Program-made: the position numbers and the translations under genes
From: Symsagittifera roscoffensis
Lineage: Eukaryota > Xenacoelomorpha > Acoela > Convolutidae
Length of the DNA: 64,000 bases
Assembly (NCBI RefSeq): GCF_963678635.1
Contig: NC_087065.1
Location: 75,803,786 to 75,867,785, forward strand
Direction: 5' to 3'
The notes under the pieces: model-generated
The model's input: only the letters and a program-made list of their open reading frames with translations
Told to the model about the DNA's origin: nothing
Databases searched by the model: none
Part shown: piece after piece, positions 39,578-49,243 of the stretch
Numbering within the stretch: the stretch's first letter is position 1
How the letters are laid out: the number at the start of each line of letters is the position of its first letter

Positions 39578-41717
39578 TCAACTCTCCTGTTCCAACAGCC
39601 TCGGTTTGCAACAAGGTAGCAAGTTCACATTCACCTTTTGCTCCCGGTTCCTGCAAAAGCTGTTGTGAAGACATAGGCTCACATTTCTTTCTAGGTCAGC
39701 TCCAAAGACCTCTTTCTTCTCATCTTCAGTTACACAAGGAACTCCAGCTACCCGCTTCACCGCCGTGGTGACCGCGTTTCTGTGCGTCAGGAATGCTCTC
39801 TTATAGGCTCTCGGTCCTATATCTAGCTGAAAAGATTGATAGGCTTCCGTGTTCCTCGACTGTCTTCACGTCGGTCGAGAATTCACGATTCATCTTCACG
39901 TTGCTCAGCTGCTCAGGAGTCGGCACGGCCGTCTCCTGTTCACTTGTGTCCGCGTTAGCCTCCAAACATCTCATTGCCAGCATGGCACTAACAACCACGA
40001 TTGACACCTGTTGATTCTGATCGGGCAACCCCGTAGAGTACAACTCCTCCACGTCCCATACTAGCATCAGATTCCCGCGTTTGGGGTACCACAACGTCTG
40101 CGCCAAGCAGTGGCAAGGATTCTCCCCATGGGTTCTCACTATGTTCCTTCGGGTCCGATACCCTGAGGCTCCCAGCAACGGTTCCACCTCCATCATAATT
40201 CTGTGTAAGTCGTCTTTCTCTTCTATGGTGGGGAATTCAGTGGGTAACGCTCCACTCGCTTTCTGCTTCTGGAACTCACTCACATTACCTTCGTTCAATC
40301 TCAAGAACTCTTCACCCACTACGTCTTGAAACTCGCCTTCAGGTCTTTTCGGGACTGCCCGAAAGATCTTCGCCAACAAATCATATGACCTCTCCGACAT
40401 TCTGGCCAACCTCACGCACTTTGGCACAGAGAAAAGTTGGTCAATCAACACCTGCTGTGTCCTCGCATCCATCTCCACCATGTGTGTAGGATACCTACTA
40501 CTGCAGTATGGTGGAGAGCTTGAACCCACCAGATATTTTGAGCCAGTAGGTTTATGATAGGCCTCACTATCTTTCAGATTCATTTCTTTCTCCAGAGCTT
40601 CTCGCCAGCCTCCGATCTTCTGCTCTGTCTGCAATGCTCCAGGGAATACTTCCACGCTGAGGGACGTCACTAGCTCATGGGCACGCTCCAGGCGCTCAAG
40701 CGATTCTATCGAACTCGGCATGCTACAAAATCCCAAGGCTGTGATCAAGTTTACATCCGTCACCCCATGACAATCCGCGACCAACTCCATGCCACTCTTA
40801 TCCGACAAGCTCAATCTTCCGTACAATCGTGCCATTTGTCGATGCTGCTCACTCAGCGTAATCAGACAGTGCCCCAAGTTACAAAAATGTCCTTCCATCC
40901 CACTATGTTGAGCCAAGCATGTGCCTTGCTTCAACCAATTGCTCGATGGACTTTCCTCGGATAGCTCCGTGGATGAGTTGCTCTTCCGCTTCGTCAACCT
41001 CATGGCCAGCAGATGGTGTATCATGGCCAGATCATGTAGACTCGCGTCATCATCCAGGTCTAACGTCATATCCGCTGTCATATCCCAGATTAAACCGGCA
41101 TTAGGATGAGGACACCAGGAAGGCTTCATGAGTTCCCACATCATTACTAGACTGGTTTTCAAGGGACCGTCCCAAGAACCACAATCAAAACTCACTTGCC
41201 CCTTTAGCTCGGGAACCGAGGGTTCGACCACTCGTTCTTCCAGGATAATTCCCAGCTTGGGTTGTTCCACCATCAGCATTCCAGTTTCTTTAATCCGTTC
41301 AACCCAGAAACTGAGTACTATGACTTGCTCATAGTCGAAGTACGCTTCCCTGGCTTCTTCATTCACGAAGGGATTATACGCCATCCCCGGTATGCCAGAC
41401 ACATATTGGAACGACTTCAGTTTCCCTAGTGTTGCAAAGTCTTTTTGTCCCTGGACTGCTTCAATCAACTCCCGGCTCACTTTCAATTCTTTGTTGGAAT
41501 ATCTTCTCACCTCTTCCAACTTGCGATAGCTCTCCATGTCATTCAACTCCTTATTTGGTACAGTCAACGGCATATCCTGATATAGTTCCAGGAGTGCCCT
41601 AAGGAAGTTCCTTTCGCAATCAACTCCCTTTTACCGAATGATCTTTATACATTCTCCCAAAACAGGAGTGGGGATACGATCCACCACGAACCTGACAAAG
41701 CAAAGGGCATCCTTACG
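39578..41717 (-). pseudogene. Element A second polyprotein (ORF2), C-terminal portion
   Basis: Read from 41,717. The frame is open from the LTR2 edge except for one TAA (41,631-41,633). It then runs through an ATG at 41,573 for 590 codons to 39,801. The part encoded at 41,717-40,428 is not recognised; it holds helical acidic stretches and DMTADMTLDLDDDA. The part encoded at 40,427-39,578 closely matches the C-terminal module of element B's ORF2 (44,409-43,444), starting at VPKCVRLARM. In A about 137 bp of that module are replaced by about 20 bp of filler near 39,860-39,880. This shifts the frame, so the last 60 codons (39,760-39,578, beginning KRVAGVPCV) are read in another frame. The upstream half of the gene is at 62,838-62,257. 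The start at 41,573 is an internal Met, not the true start. Confidence 0.7.
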
Positions 41718-42593
41718 TGTAACATTCGCCCAAATATCACACAGCGACGGAGCGTAGAAAAAGTACCTATTAACGACTGGCAGGCGTCAGTTACCTTAAT
41801 TCTACTCGTTTTTCACCGTCTCGACCTTGCCAGTTGATTTTCTGGTCTGTCTAGGGCAAAGTAAAAAGTTACCATTTTTAGGCCATCAGTCAAACGACTT
41901 TTGATCAGCTTTCGTTTACATGCGAACACAACCACATAGCTGAGTCTCGGATCCTCAGACTACGTGATTGTCATTAAAAACACGGCTCGAACAACCTATT
42001 TTAACATGTTTTTGTGTGACAGTTTTATATTAAATCAATTGGAGATGGATTGACCCTTTCCTTTTTCTCATGTTCTGAAATATCAAATAATAACGGTGTT
42101 AATTAAGATATATGACATTACAGCAGCTATACAGTCAGTCTACACAGTCCCTTCACGTAGACAGTCTCTGGGGGACCAAGCCTCCGCTCCCGTAATATTC
42201 TTGAGATAACGCTCTTATCTCTTATATTTCGTGTCCCGGGAGGGTTCCGTGGTATATTTCTTCCCCCACTGAAGCCTCCTTCTCCACGAATATCCGTCGC
42301 TAAGGTTCTTATCGTGTGTTATTGCCACGATAAGAGGCTTCGTAATTTTCCGTCTCTGGTACGACTGTTTTCCACAATATCTGTCGTTGTTCTGATTTCC
42401 CGTCTTTTTTTTAGTCAAAATGGCCGTCTTTTTCTATTTCTCAGAAATATTCACTCTTCAATCGAAATTTTAAAAATAAAAATTCTAGAACATTCTGACC
42501 CTCCTTCGCAACACTTTTTCGTTCATAAGGCCTTTAGTCGTCCTTTTTTACGTCGCCGGAAGGTTGTGCTGTGCCATCTGGCAGAATGGCACA
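41718..42593 (-). repeat. LTR2, 3' LTR of element B
   Basis: 876 bp, TGTAACATT...GGCACA. By eye it differs from LTR3 at roughly one to two dozen positions including small indels (for example a missing AGCTA near 42,070), so the two form a pair. Hairpins are at 42,203-42,221 and 42,308-42,334. A TATA-like AAATATAAG lies on the minus strand near 42,222-42,230 and matches one in LTR3, which would serve as the promoter copy. Confidence 0.93.
42308..42334. other. Conserved LTR hairpin 2 (LTR2 copy)
   Basis: Perfect 9-bp inverted repeat CTTATCGTG / CACGATAAG, as in the other two LTRs. Hairpin 1 of this LTR is at 42,203-42,221. Confidence 0.65.
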
Positions 42594-43443
42594 TACTCCC
42601 CGGACAGTCCCAATCAATGTCCCTATTGATCGCATAACACCGGGTTATCGTCAAGTAGTTATCCAGTTTTCTGTAATCAATCTTACAAATCGCATAAGAA
42701 AATGAAATTTATCTACCCCACCTCAACTCACTACGTGTTCACAAATGGCATCGTACTACATCTCACCGCCTTTCAACATTTTCACAAAATTTGCACCATG
42801 AGGAGTGTCCTAGATAAAATTTCTTTTCTGACTACTTACGTCGTCTTGCCATAAAATTTCTTTTCGCTCTTTGTGATTAAAAAGTGGGACGTGGCACGGC
42901 CATGCACCCGTTAAAATTAACTTAACTTCACTCACCAAGTATAATCAGTCATTTATGCGGTCCTTTCACTATTAAAACTAAGAAACTCTGTGGCTAGGAA
43001 AGTTATTGAGTTACCCACCCTTCCAGAGCGAGTTTACTCAAACTTACCATGTCGCCACACAGTGAATTTGTGTCTTACACAGGTTAAAAACTTCAGTCGT
43101 GAATAAATAGGTAAATATACTCACCTATGTTCTATATATATACATAAATAGTACAATTAAAATTCTCCTTCAACATTTTTAACAATTGTAACAATTTTCA
43201 AAGTCTGGTTTGACCAAACTAAATCAAAACAAAAAGTTTAACAAGTTCAATAATCAAAACTTGGTTGATTGGTTCAAGTTTTAACACACAAAGATAATCA
43301 AGTTTTTTCTCCTTCTCTTCTCTTCTTTGCTCACTTGTTCTCTCCATTCATAATCTTCACTCCATCGCTTCTCCATCCTGATCTTCAGCTTCGCTGTCTT
43401 CTAATATTTTCTCCAACATGTCCATGGAGTTGCGGGCCGTGCC
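42594..43443 (-). other. 3' noncoding tract of element B with polypurine-tract region and hairpin
   Basis: TGTCCGGGGAGTA lies immediately upstream (in sense) of LTR2. A 6-bp hairpin ATCAAT/ATTGAT is at 42,613-42,630. The remainder separates the ORF2 stop from the LTR and has no supported gene; a 122-codon plus-strand reading frame at 43,269-43,637 is a shadow of ORF2. It is almost identical to 38,727-39,577. Confidence 0.7.
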
Positions 43444-44409
43444 TCAACTCTCCTGTTCCAACAGCCTCGGTTTGCAACAAGGTAGCAAGTCCACATTCAC
43501 CTTTTGCTCCCGGTTCCTGCAAAAGCTGTTGTGAAGACATAGGCTCACATTTCTTTCTAGGTCAGCTCCAAAGACCTCTTTCTTCTCATCTTCAGTTACA
43601 CAAGGAACTCCAGCTACCCGCTTCACCGCTGTGGTGACCGCGTTTCTATGCGTCAAGAAAGCTCTCTTATAGGCTCCTGGTCCTATATCTAGCTGGAAAG
43701 ATTGATAGGCTTCCGTGTTCCTTGACATGTGACGCTTCGCGCGTTCATACATCCATGATGTCATCACTGCACGGAACCAAGGCAAAAATCTTTGCCTTGA
43801 CCATATTCTTTCAATGGCTTTAGGTATCCTCACAACCTTGCAGGTGGTTCTGAAAAGATCCAATTCACGACTCATCTTCACGTTGCTCAGCTGCTCAGGA
43901 GTCGGCACGGCCGTCTCCTGCTGACTTGTGTCTGCGTTAGCCTCCAGCCATCTCACTGCTAGCATGGCGCTAAACACCACGATTGACACTTGTTGATTCT
44001 GATCGGGCAACCCCGTGGAGTACAACTCCTCCACGTCCCATACTAGGATCAGATTCCCGCGTTTGGGGTACCACAACGTCTGCGCCAAGCAGTGGCAAGG
44101 ATACTCCCCATGGGTTCTCACTATGTTCCTTCGGGTCCGATACCCTGAGGCTCCCAGCAACGGTTCCACTTCCATCAGGATTCTATGTAAATCGTCTTTC
44201 TCTTCTATGGTGGGGAATTCAGTGGGTAACGCTCCACTCGCTTTCTGTTTCTGGAACTCACTCACGTTACCTTCGTTCAGTCTCATGAGCTCTTCACCCA
44301 CAACGTCTTGCAACTCGCCTTCAGATCTCTTCGGGACTGCCCGAAAGATCTTTGCCAACAAGTCATAAGACCTTTCTGACATTCTGGCCAACCTCACGCA
44401 CTTTGGCAC
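43444..44409 (-). pseudogene. Element B ORF2, C-terminal module
   Basis: An open frame of 321 codons running from VPKCVRLARM to the gene's stop. I recognise no domain. It is rich in Arg, Trp and Cys near the end (MTSWMYERAK and a Cys cluster NVSLCLHNSFCRNREQ, CCKPRLLEQES), so a small metal-binding or structural tail is possible but unproven. It lies in a different frame from the preceding 141-codon segment, which it overlaps by 16 bp. The frame change falls right at the start of the module, at a spot consistent with loss of a single base. Element A carries a near-copy (39,578-40,427). The conserved length and high identity between A and B suggest this module was recently exchanged between elements. 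Confidence 0.65.
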
Positions 44410-44819
44410 TTGAAGTGGTTGTTGAAGTCCATCAACACCCAGCCTGGCTCTGCTATTCTTCCGAACAGCCTATCGTCGCTAGCCAGCCTTCTCAGTTCAC
44501 TCTGCTCTACCCAATTCAGCACGGAACAATCCACGACTGAGACCAGGTTGACATACAACACCGAATTCCTGTACGCCTTAACTTGTACATCCGGGAACGC
44601 AAAAGACATCACCGGTCCATACACCACTGTGACGAATTCCCTCAGTCCGTGGACCAGAGCCAACGGATCAATCCGCATCATGACAGCTAAGTCCGTCAGT
44701 AAGGGCATGCCACAATACTGCTTACTCTCGCCCGCATTCGTCGCCACCTTATCTTCTCCCATGACGCTTCTGTTCTGTTGTAAGAGGTATTGAAGCAGGA
44801 GAATCCTCCAGTCTTTCAT
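44394..44819 (-). pseudogene. Element B ORF2, 141-codon segment upstream of the C-terminal module
   Basis: Helical and hydrophobic (LLTDLAVMMRIDPLALVHGL). No family recognised. Its ATG overlaps the TGA of the preceding 538-codon frame as ATGA (44,816-44,819), which could be reinitiation or a simple one-base frameshift. Uninterrupted sequence character across both joints favours one ancestral protein broken by small indels. It ends after DFNNHFKCQSA when the frame is lost. Element A has no equivalent except a possible short match, VLIDQLF versus VLMDFNNHF, at the module boundary. Confidence 0.6.
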
Positions 44820-46432
44820 CTTCTTGAGCGAGGCGGATTGAACTGCGCATTGAACTCGCGACTTGTTCCCAGGAGTTTTTCAGGGTAACGCAACAGCACA
44901 AGCAAGTCACCCAGTCGACCGTAGGTCATGGCAATCAGAGTCAGGAGCCCATCCAATCTCAAATCTGCCAACGCTTGGGTAAAGAGGTTTGCCGGTCCTT
45001 TCACAAAGTTTTCATGACCAAATGTCACGTATAAGGCTAGCACCAGACCAATCGACAACTTCCTGATGTCCTTGACGAAACTCGCGATCAGGCTCCTAGA
45101 TGCCTTCGGATAGCACGTCGATAGGAAGGATGGCGTCCATCCCACTCCCATCCCACCCAAGATAGCATCTGATCGTTCATACTGTGCCTTCGTGGCCAGC
45201 ACGTCAGCTTGGAACTTGTCCAGCGACATCGTGTTTACGTCCTGCATCAGTTTCAACATCTTGCCTCCAGCTAACTCCCGGGCATCAAATAGATTCTTTA
45301 GATACACGCGTATCTCTTTAATTATTGCCGGCGCATGCTCGAACGCGTCCTCACCCAAGGTGCACAGCCTCGGTGACAAATACAACCATACGTTGTTGTG
45401 CGGCTTCGTACGCAAAGCCATTGCCATGAGGTCATCCTCCGCTGACGTCATGTTCTTTCTGATCATCCTTCCTTGCTCATTCTCTGCATGATCCATCTGT
45501 CTGAACCAGAGATCATCAGCCACCTGTTGTACCAACAGATGATCGTCATCTACCCCTGGTCTTAACTTCAGCAATCTGGCAAAGTTGGACAGCTCCAACC
45601 CCAGAACCTCATCCAGCACCAACCGAGTTGTGCTACAATCTCTGAGCCCCTGTATGGCATTCGAAATGTCAGCCCAAACGGCGGGAAGCTCAGATCGGGA
45701 CGGGTAGTAATTGTCCGGGTCCACTACTCTGTTTGGGGCAGGAACTATCACATTGAACCTCCCCTCTGCTATTGTTGTGACCATTGTATATACAAATTGG
45801 AGGGGTTCTGGTAATGCAGCGTACCATGGTGACAATACAAAGATCACCTTCACCACATTCATGGTGAAGCGTTGTCTTGCTGCTGCCTCTACCTCAGCCA
45901 TCGCCGTGAGCAGTGTCATTATCGCCTCCCCTATAACCTCGTTACTCGGGATCGACCCATCCGTCAGACGTGACAATAAGCCCCTGCTTTGCAGATGATC
46001 ATTTGAGCCTGCAACCACTATTACCTGCGGCTCCATACTGACCACCCTTCGCACACTTATCATCATGCCGATTGCTTGTCCCCAGTCCAATTTAGTTGCC
46101 GTCAAGAAAATCACATCGGGCCAAAAGAGAGAACGGGGCGTGTAGAGATAATCGGAGCCGGCCACAATCAGATACTTGGCAGCCTTCATGTCCAAGGGAT
46201 CATAAGCTGCAAAAAGGCCATCGCCTATTGGGGCCTTCAGTTTCCCATATCTCTTATCGTCTCCAACCACTTGTCGTTCGGGGGTAGTCCCTCGAATACT
46301 CGCCAGGCGTCTGACCGGGTGGTTTAGCGAACTGCCTGTACATCTTGTGATGCTTGTTATTGGGCTTGTTCTCTGTCTGGAATTTGCCCTTGCGAGCAGG
46401 TGGTGTCCTTTCCCGGGTCCTATCTCGAACAT
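44816..46432 (-). pseudogene. Element B ORF2, middle region with a degenerate SGNH-like domain
   Basis: The open frame is 538 codons long. About the first 55 overlap the end of the upstream frame and are probably not translated this way; coding character starts near GDDKRYGKLKAPIGDG (about 46,265). The next 200 residues resemble an SGNH-hydrolase fold: a strand ending AGSDYL, WPDVIFLTATKLDWG, then PQVIVVAGSNDHL (like block III GxND), VIFVLSPWY, and NYYPSRSELPAVW where a DxxH block would be expected. The GDS serine and final His motif are absent, so any such domain would be inactive. The C-terminal 250 residues are helical and unrecognised. It ends in PPRSRR at the ATGA overlap with the next segment. 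The fold proposal is by eye only. Confidence 0.55.
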
Positions 46433-48779
46433 CGGTGAGCGACCGGGTGTTCAAAGGTCCTAAGGTATTGTCATGAGGCAATCCATTCAAGTCTACATGT
46501 CGGAGTGAGGTCGAGGAGCTGAATTTCTCCTGCTCTGCTAGCAGCCAATCCACGCCCGGTATCCGATAAAGTCGCGATACTGTGGGACTTTCTCCGCCAG
46601 TCATTCTCATTGCGTCCTCCCGACACGTCAAGGTATTCATGTTCAACTTCGCCGACATGTCCGTCTTATACTGACCCCAATGACTAGGATCTGATCTATT
46701 CCAAAGCAGCCCGCTGCCTGATTCGATCCCCTCCGCTGGCACGGTACTTGTAGACGGTCCTGCTATCGAAGCAGGATTTGTCGTGGCAGGAGGATCGTTC
46801 CTCCTAAACGCGGTCTGGGAGTTATTCCTGTTGTTCTGTTCCACTGATCACCCGAGTCGGCTTCCAATCGATTGCGGCCTGGGAGGAGGAGCAGTCCCTA
46901 GCCTGTCTCTCACGTTTGAGCTCGGAGCAACGGTTGCGGCTGCAACCGTCTCCGTTGCCAAGGGCCCTAGACGATTGGCGAGGGATTCGGGCACGGTTGC
47001 CCTTATTCTACCTCCTCCGGTCGAACTGGTCCGAGCCAGAGAACCGGTCGCCCTCGACTCTTGCTCCGCTTCCCTCAATTGCGTCTGAAACACATCATTA
47101 ATCTAATGCCTCCCTCGTTGGGTATTGAAGTGTACTCCATCTTTAGTGAGCGCGATGTGATCAATCATGCGCAGCATGTTTTCGAGATCCAGGAGTCGCA
47201 ACTCGCCAGGGTTGTTTCTCACCAGACTGCGGGTCATTTCATTCCACCGCGTCACGTTGCCATTCATGAAATCTGCAACCATGGTGCCCACCAAAGGATT
47301 TGGTGGTATCGTGCACAAGATCACAAGCTTGGGTCTGTACTTTTCTTTCAATTCGTTCAAGAGACACACCAATAGAGGCTCCCACTTGCTCTCCGGAGTC
47401 ACGGGGGCTCTCGAGACGTCATTGGTCCCCAGCATTATTATTAATGTATCCAGATGATCCTCGCTCTGGAACTCCATCATTTTGATGACCTGAGCCACTG
47501 AGGCTCCTCCAAAGGACAGAATGGTAGTCTGACCATAGACGAAGATCTCATTCAGATCTCTCACCAAACTGTCTCCAATGATCAAATGGCGACTCCCTGG
47601 GGGAATTACCTGGTCGTTCGTGGCGGGGTTCCAGCTCATGTCATTCAGGCAGGCTCGAGGATGCTCGGCTGGCACTTGCGTGAACTGATGACGTGCCATC
47701 AGATTCTTTCTAATGTCCACTACGCGAGACTTCTGAAAGACTCAACCAGGCGCAGACCTCGAGGACGCTATCGTGCGGGTTGCTCGCTCCGAGCTATCTG
47801 ATGAATGATCACGATGTTGGGAAGGAACGATCCTAACCAGTGTCCGCTCAGTGCCTCTGTTGATCTCATCCATTGTGGCTCTGGCCACTTGGTTAAATGA
47901 TTCCTGGAATTGAGGAGCTAGATAGGTGTCAGAAGGGTCTGGTATCGTGAACCTTTGACTCGAAGCAGACGGTCGTGTCTGCTGAGGAGCCTCGGGCCCC
48001 CTTGATGCACGTAAGTCCAGAGCCTCAGGTCCTCTCGATGCGCACAGCTCCTGCGCTGTTGTCCTGGGGCGCGCATCGCTGGATCCTTCCAAGGATTTCA
48101 TGCTCGCCAGAACTTCCGGTGACACTTGGCTCACCTTTGCCATATACAGCTCCTTCAGGTGCTTTATCTCATCCTCCTTGTAGGCCACCTGCAGATCTTC
48201 AAACTTCTTTTTCCATTCGTCTCTCTCTCGAGCTATCGCCCTGTACTCCTGAAGTTTGGCACACAGCTCGCTCTGATCTCTCTCCTTCTTTTCCAGTGTC
48301 TCAATCGTCTCCGACGTCTGGATCTCTATCTCGCTCACTCTCACTCTCTTCGGGGGAGGAGCAGCTGTTGGAGAGTCGACCGAGTGTGACGGGCTGGCCC
48401 ATCACGTTGTCTCTTCGCTCCAATGAGTGGCTGCGCAGGTTGGACGGGTAAGGGCTTCTAGCCGGTGGTCCCTCTGTTCACCCAGCCCTGGCTCACGAGC
48501 CAGGTCGTGGCCAGACATTTCTCCACGCCGCCATCTCATCAGTCGGTTCCGACCTCTCTCGGCGGTCCCGGACTCACCGTAGGCCAACATCAACACGACT
48601 CCTGCAGGGCGATTCCCTCGACCCTCTCGTCCTAGTGCATTGAGGAGTGCGACCACAAACATCGCCAACCCCGGGTCTTCTCGTGTAAAATCACAATCGA
48701 TCAGCCGCTGATAGATCTCGTCTAGAGTCGCTCCTAGACTCGCTGAGAGGAATTCCATGAGTTCGTTCGTGTCACCCAT
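46254..48779 (-). pseudogene. Element B ORF2, N-terminal region (coiled coil, then SGNH hydrolase, then disordered) with four in-frame stops
   Basis: It starts at an ATG (48,777-48,779, MGDTNELMEF). One reading frame runs to 46,254, broken only by TGA 48,402-48,404, TGA 47,742-47,744, TAG 47,103-47,105 and TGA 46,848-46,850. No indel separates the pieces: the frame before and after every stop is the same, and the downstream pieces lack a nearby ATG at their 5' ends. In order they give a helical N-terminal domain (about 95 residues), a Pro/Ser linker, a strong coiled coil (about 48,330-48,140, ETLEKKERDQ..EWKKKFEDL), a Ser/Pro/Arg-rich stretch, the SGNH domain, and a long low-complexity region ending PRTTSGWRR. 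The frame then changes near 46,270. The stops are either nonsense mutations in a dead copy or recoding sites. Confidence 0.7.
47103..47741 (-). CDS. SGNH (GDSL-type) hydrolase-like domain of element B ORF2
   Basis: All SGNH catalytic blocks are visible: GDSLVRDL (Ser, block I, near 47,570), SFGGAS (block II Gly), IIMLGTNDVSR (block III GxND, near 47,425) and LTKDGVHFN (block V DxxH, near 47,135). Known members are esterases, lipases or acetylhydrolases; here the substrate is unknown. The frame between TGA 47,742 and TAG 47,103 is intact. The first in-frame Met is in NLMARHQF, so on its own it would encode about 200 residues, a normal size for a minimal SGNH domain. It lies in the same frame as the coiled-coil piece upstream and the disordered piece downstream, so it is probably a domain of the polyprotein. 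SGNH domains occur in the accessory or ORF1 regions of some retroelements, which makes this placement plausible. Confidence 0.75.
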   Translation of the reverse strand, partial: VFQKSRVVDIRKNLMARHQFTQVPAEHPRACLNDMSWNPATNDQVIPPGSRHLIIGDSLVRDLNEIFVYGQTTILSFGGASVAQVIKMMEFQSEDHLDTLIIMLGTNDVSRAPVTPESKWEPLLVCLLNELKEKYRPKLVILCTIPPNPLVGTMVADFMNGNVTRWNEMTRSLVRNNPGELRLLDLENMLRMIDHIALTKDGVHFNTQRGRH

Positions 48780-49243
48780 TTCTTATCGTGTTGATTCTTG
48801 TCGTCGTATAGTTTCTTCGTTTGATTCAATGAATTCAATAAACAATTTCTGATCAATCAAGATCTAAAAAACAATTTGCGACTTAAAACTATCATTTTTT
48901 GATTGAACATCAATCAACTCTTTAAAACTCTTCATTGGAATTTTCTTTTTCAATTCTGATTTAAAATTCTAGCACCAGGGTGGATCGTCCACCTGTATCT
49001 GCGTCAGGGTAGCACAAATGTGCGCTGTCACCTTGATGACCTGGAGTGCCCCAGGTCTTTTATGACACAAACATAAAACCTATCATAACAATAACATAAC
49101 ATAAACACATAAACATCACACACCTATACTATCACATAAAAACATAATCCCTAATACTGTACCTAAAACCTAACCTAACCTAAACTTGACTCTAATTCTT
49201 ATCGAATAACCTAATAAAAACCACCTATCACCGAGCGCAATTC
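48780..49243 (-). promoter_or_regulatory. Inter-ORF spacer with three hairpins and a candidate splice acceptor
   Basis: Between the end of the Gag-Pol tail and the ORF2 ATG. Hairpins: GACCTGG/CCAGGTC at about 49,037-49,055; GCACA/TGTGC at about 49,017-49,028; GGTGGA-TCG-TCCACC at about 48,980-48,994. Next, in sense, is an AT-rich run and TTGTTTTTTAG ending at about 48,864, a typical 3' splice-site shape about 85 nt before the ORF2 start. These could serve spliced or internally initiated expression of ORF2. There is no direct evidence of use. Confidence 0.45.

Noticed and set aside
39403-39771. 122-codon plus-strand ORF, also at 43,269-43,637
   Set aside because: It lies opposite the end of ORF2 and is duplicated only because the ORF2 tract is duplicated. 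The minus-strand frame explains the sequence.
40677-40964. Possible tRNA genes or Pol III boxes in the transposon block and satellite
   Set aside because: No cloverleaf-compatible A and B box pair was found by eye.
41718-42593. LTR2 as the 5' LTR of a short 3-kb element (LTR1-LTR2)
   Set aside because: Sequence after LTR2 is coding sequence of ORF2, not a leader, and LTR2 pairs with LTR3 far better than with LTR1.
43444-48779. ORF2 as a retroviral envelope gene
   Set aside because: No signal peptide, transmembrane segment or fusion-type region was seen. The recognised domain is an SGNH hydrolase.
49140-49200. Telomere-like CCTAACCTAACCTAAAC run
   Set aside because: Only two or three imperfect units in the inter-ORF spacer; not an array, and not at a junction.
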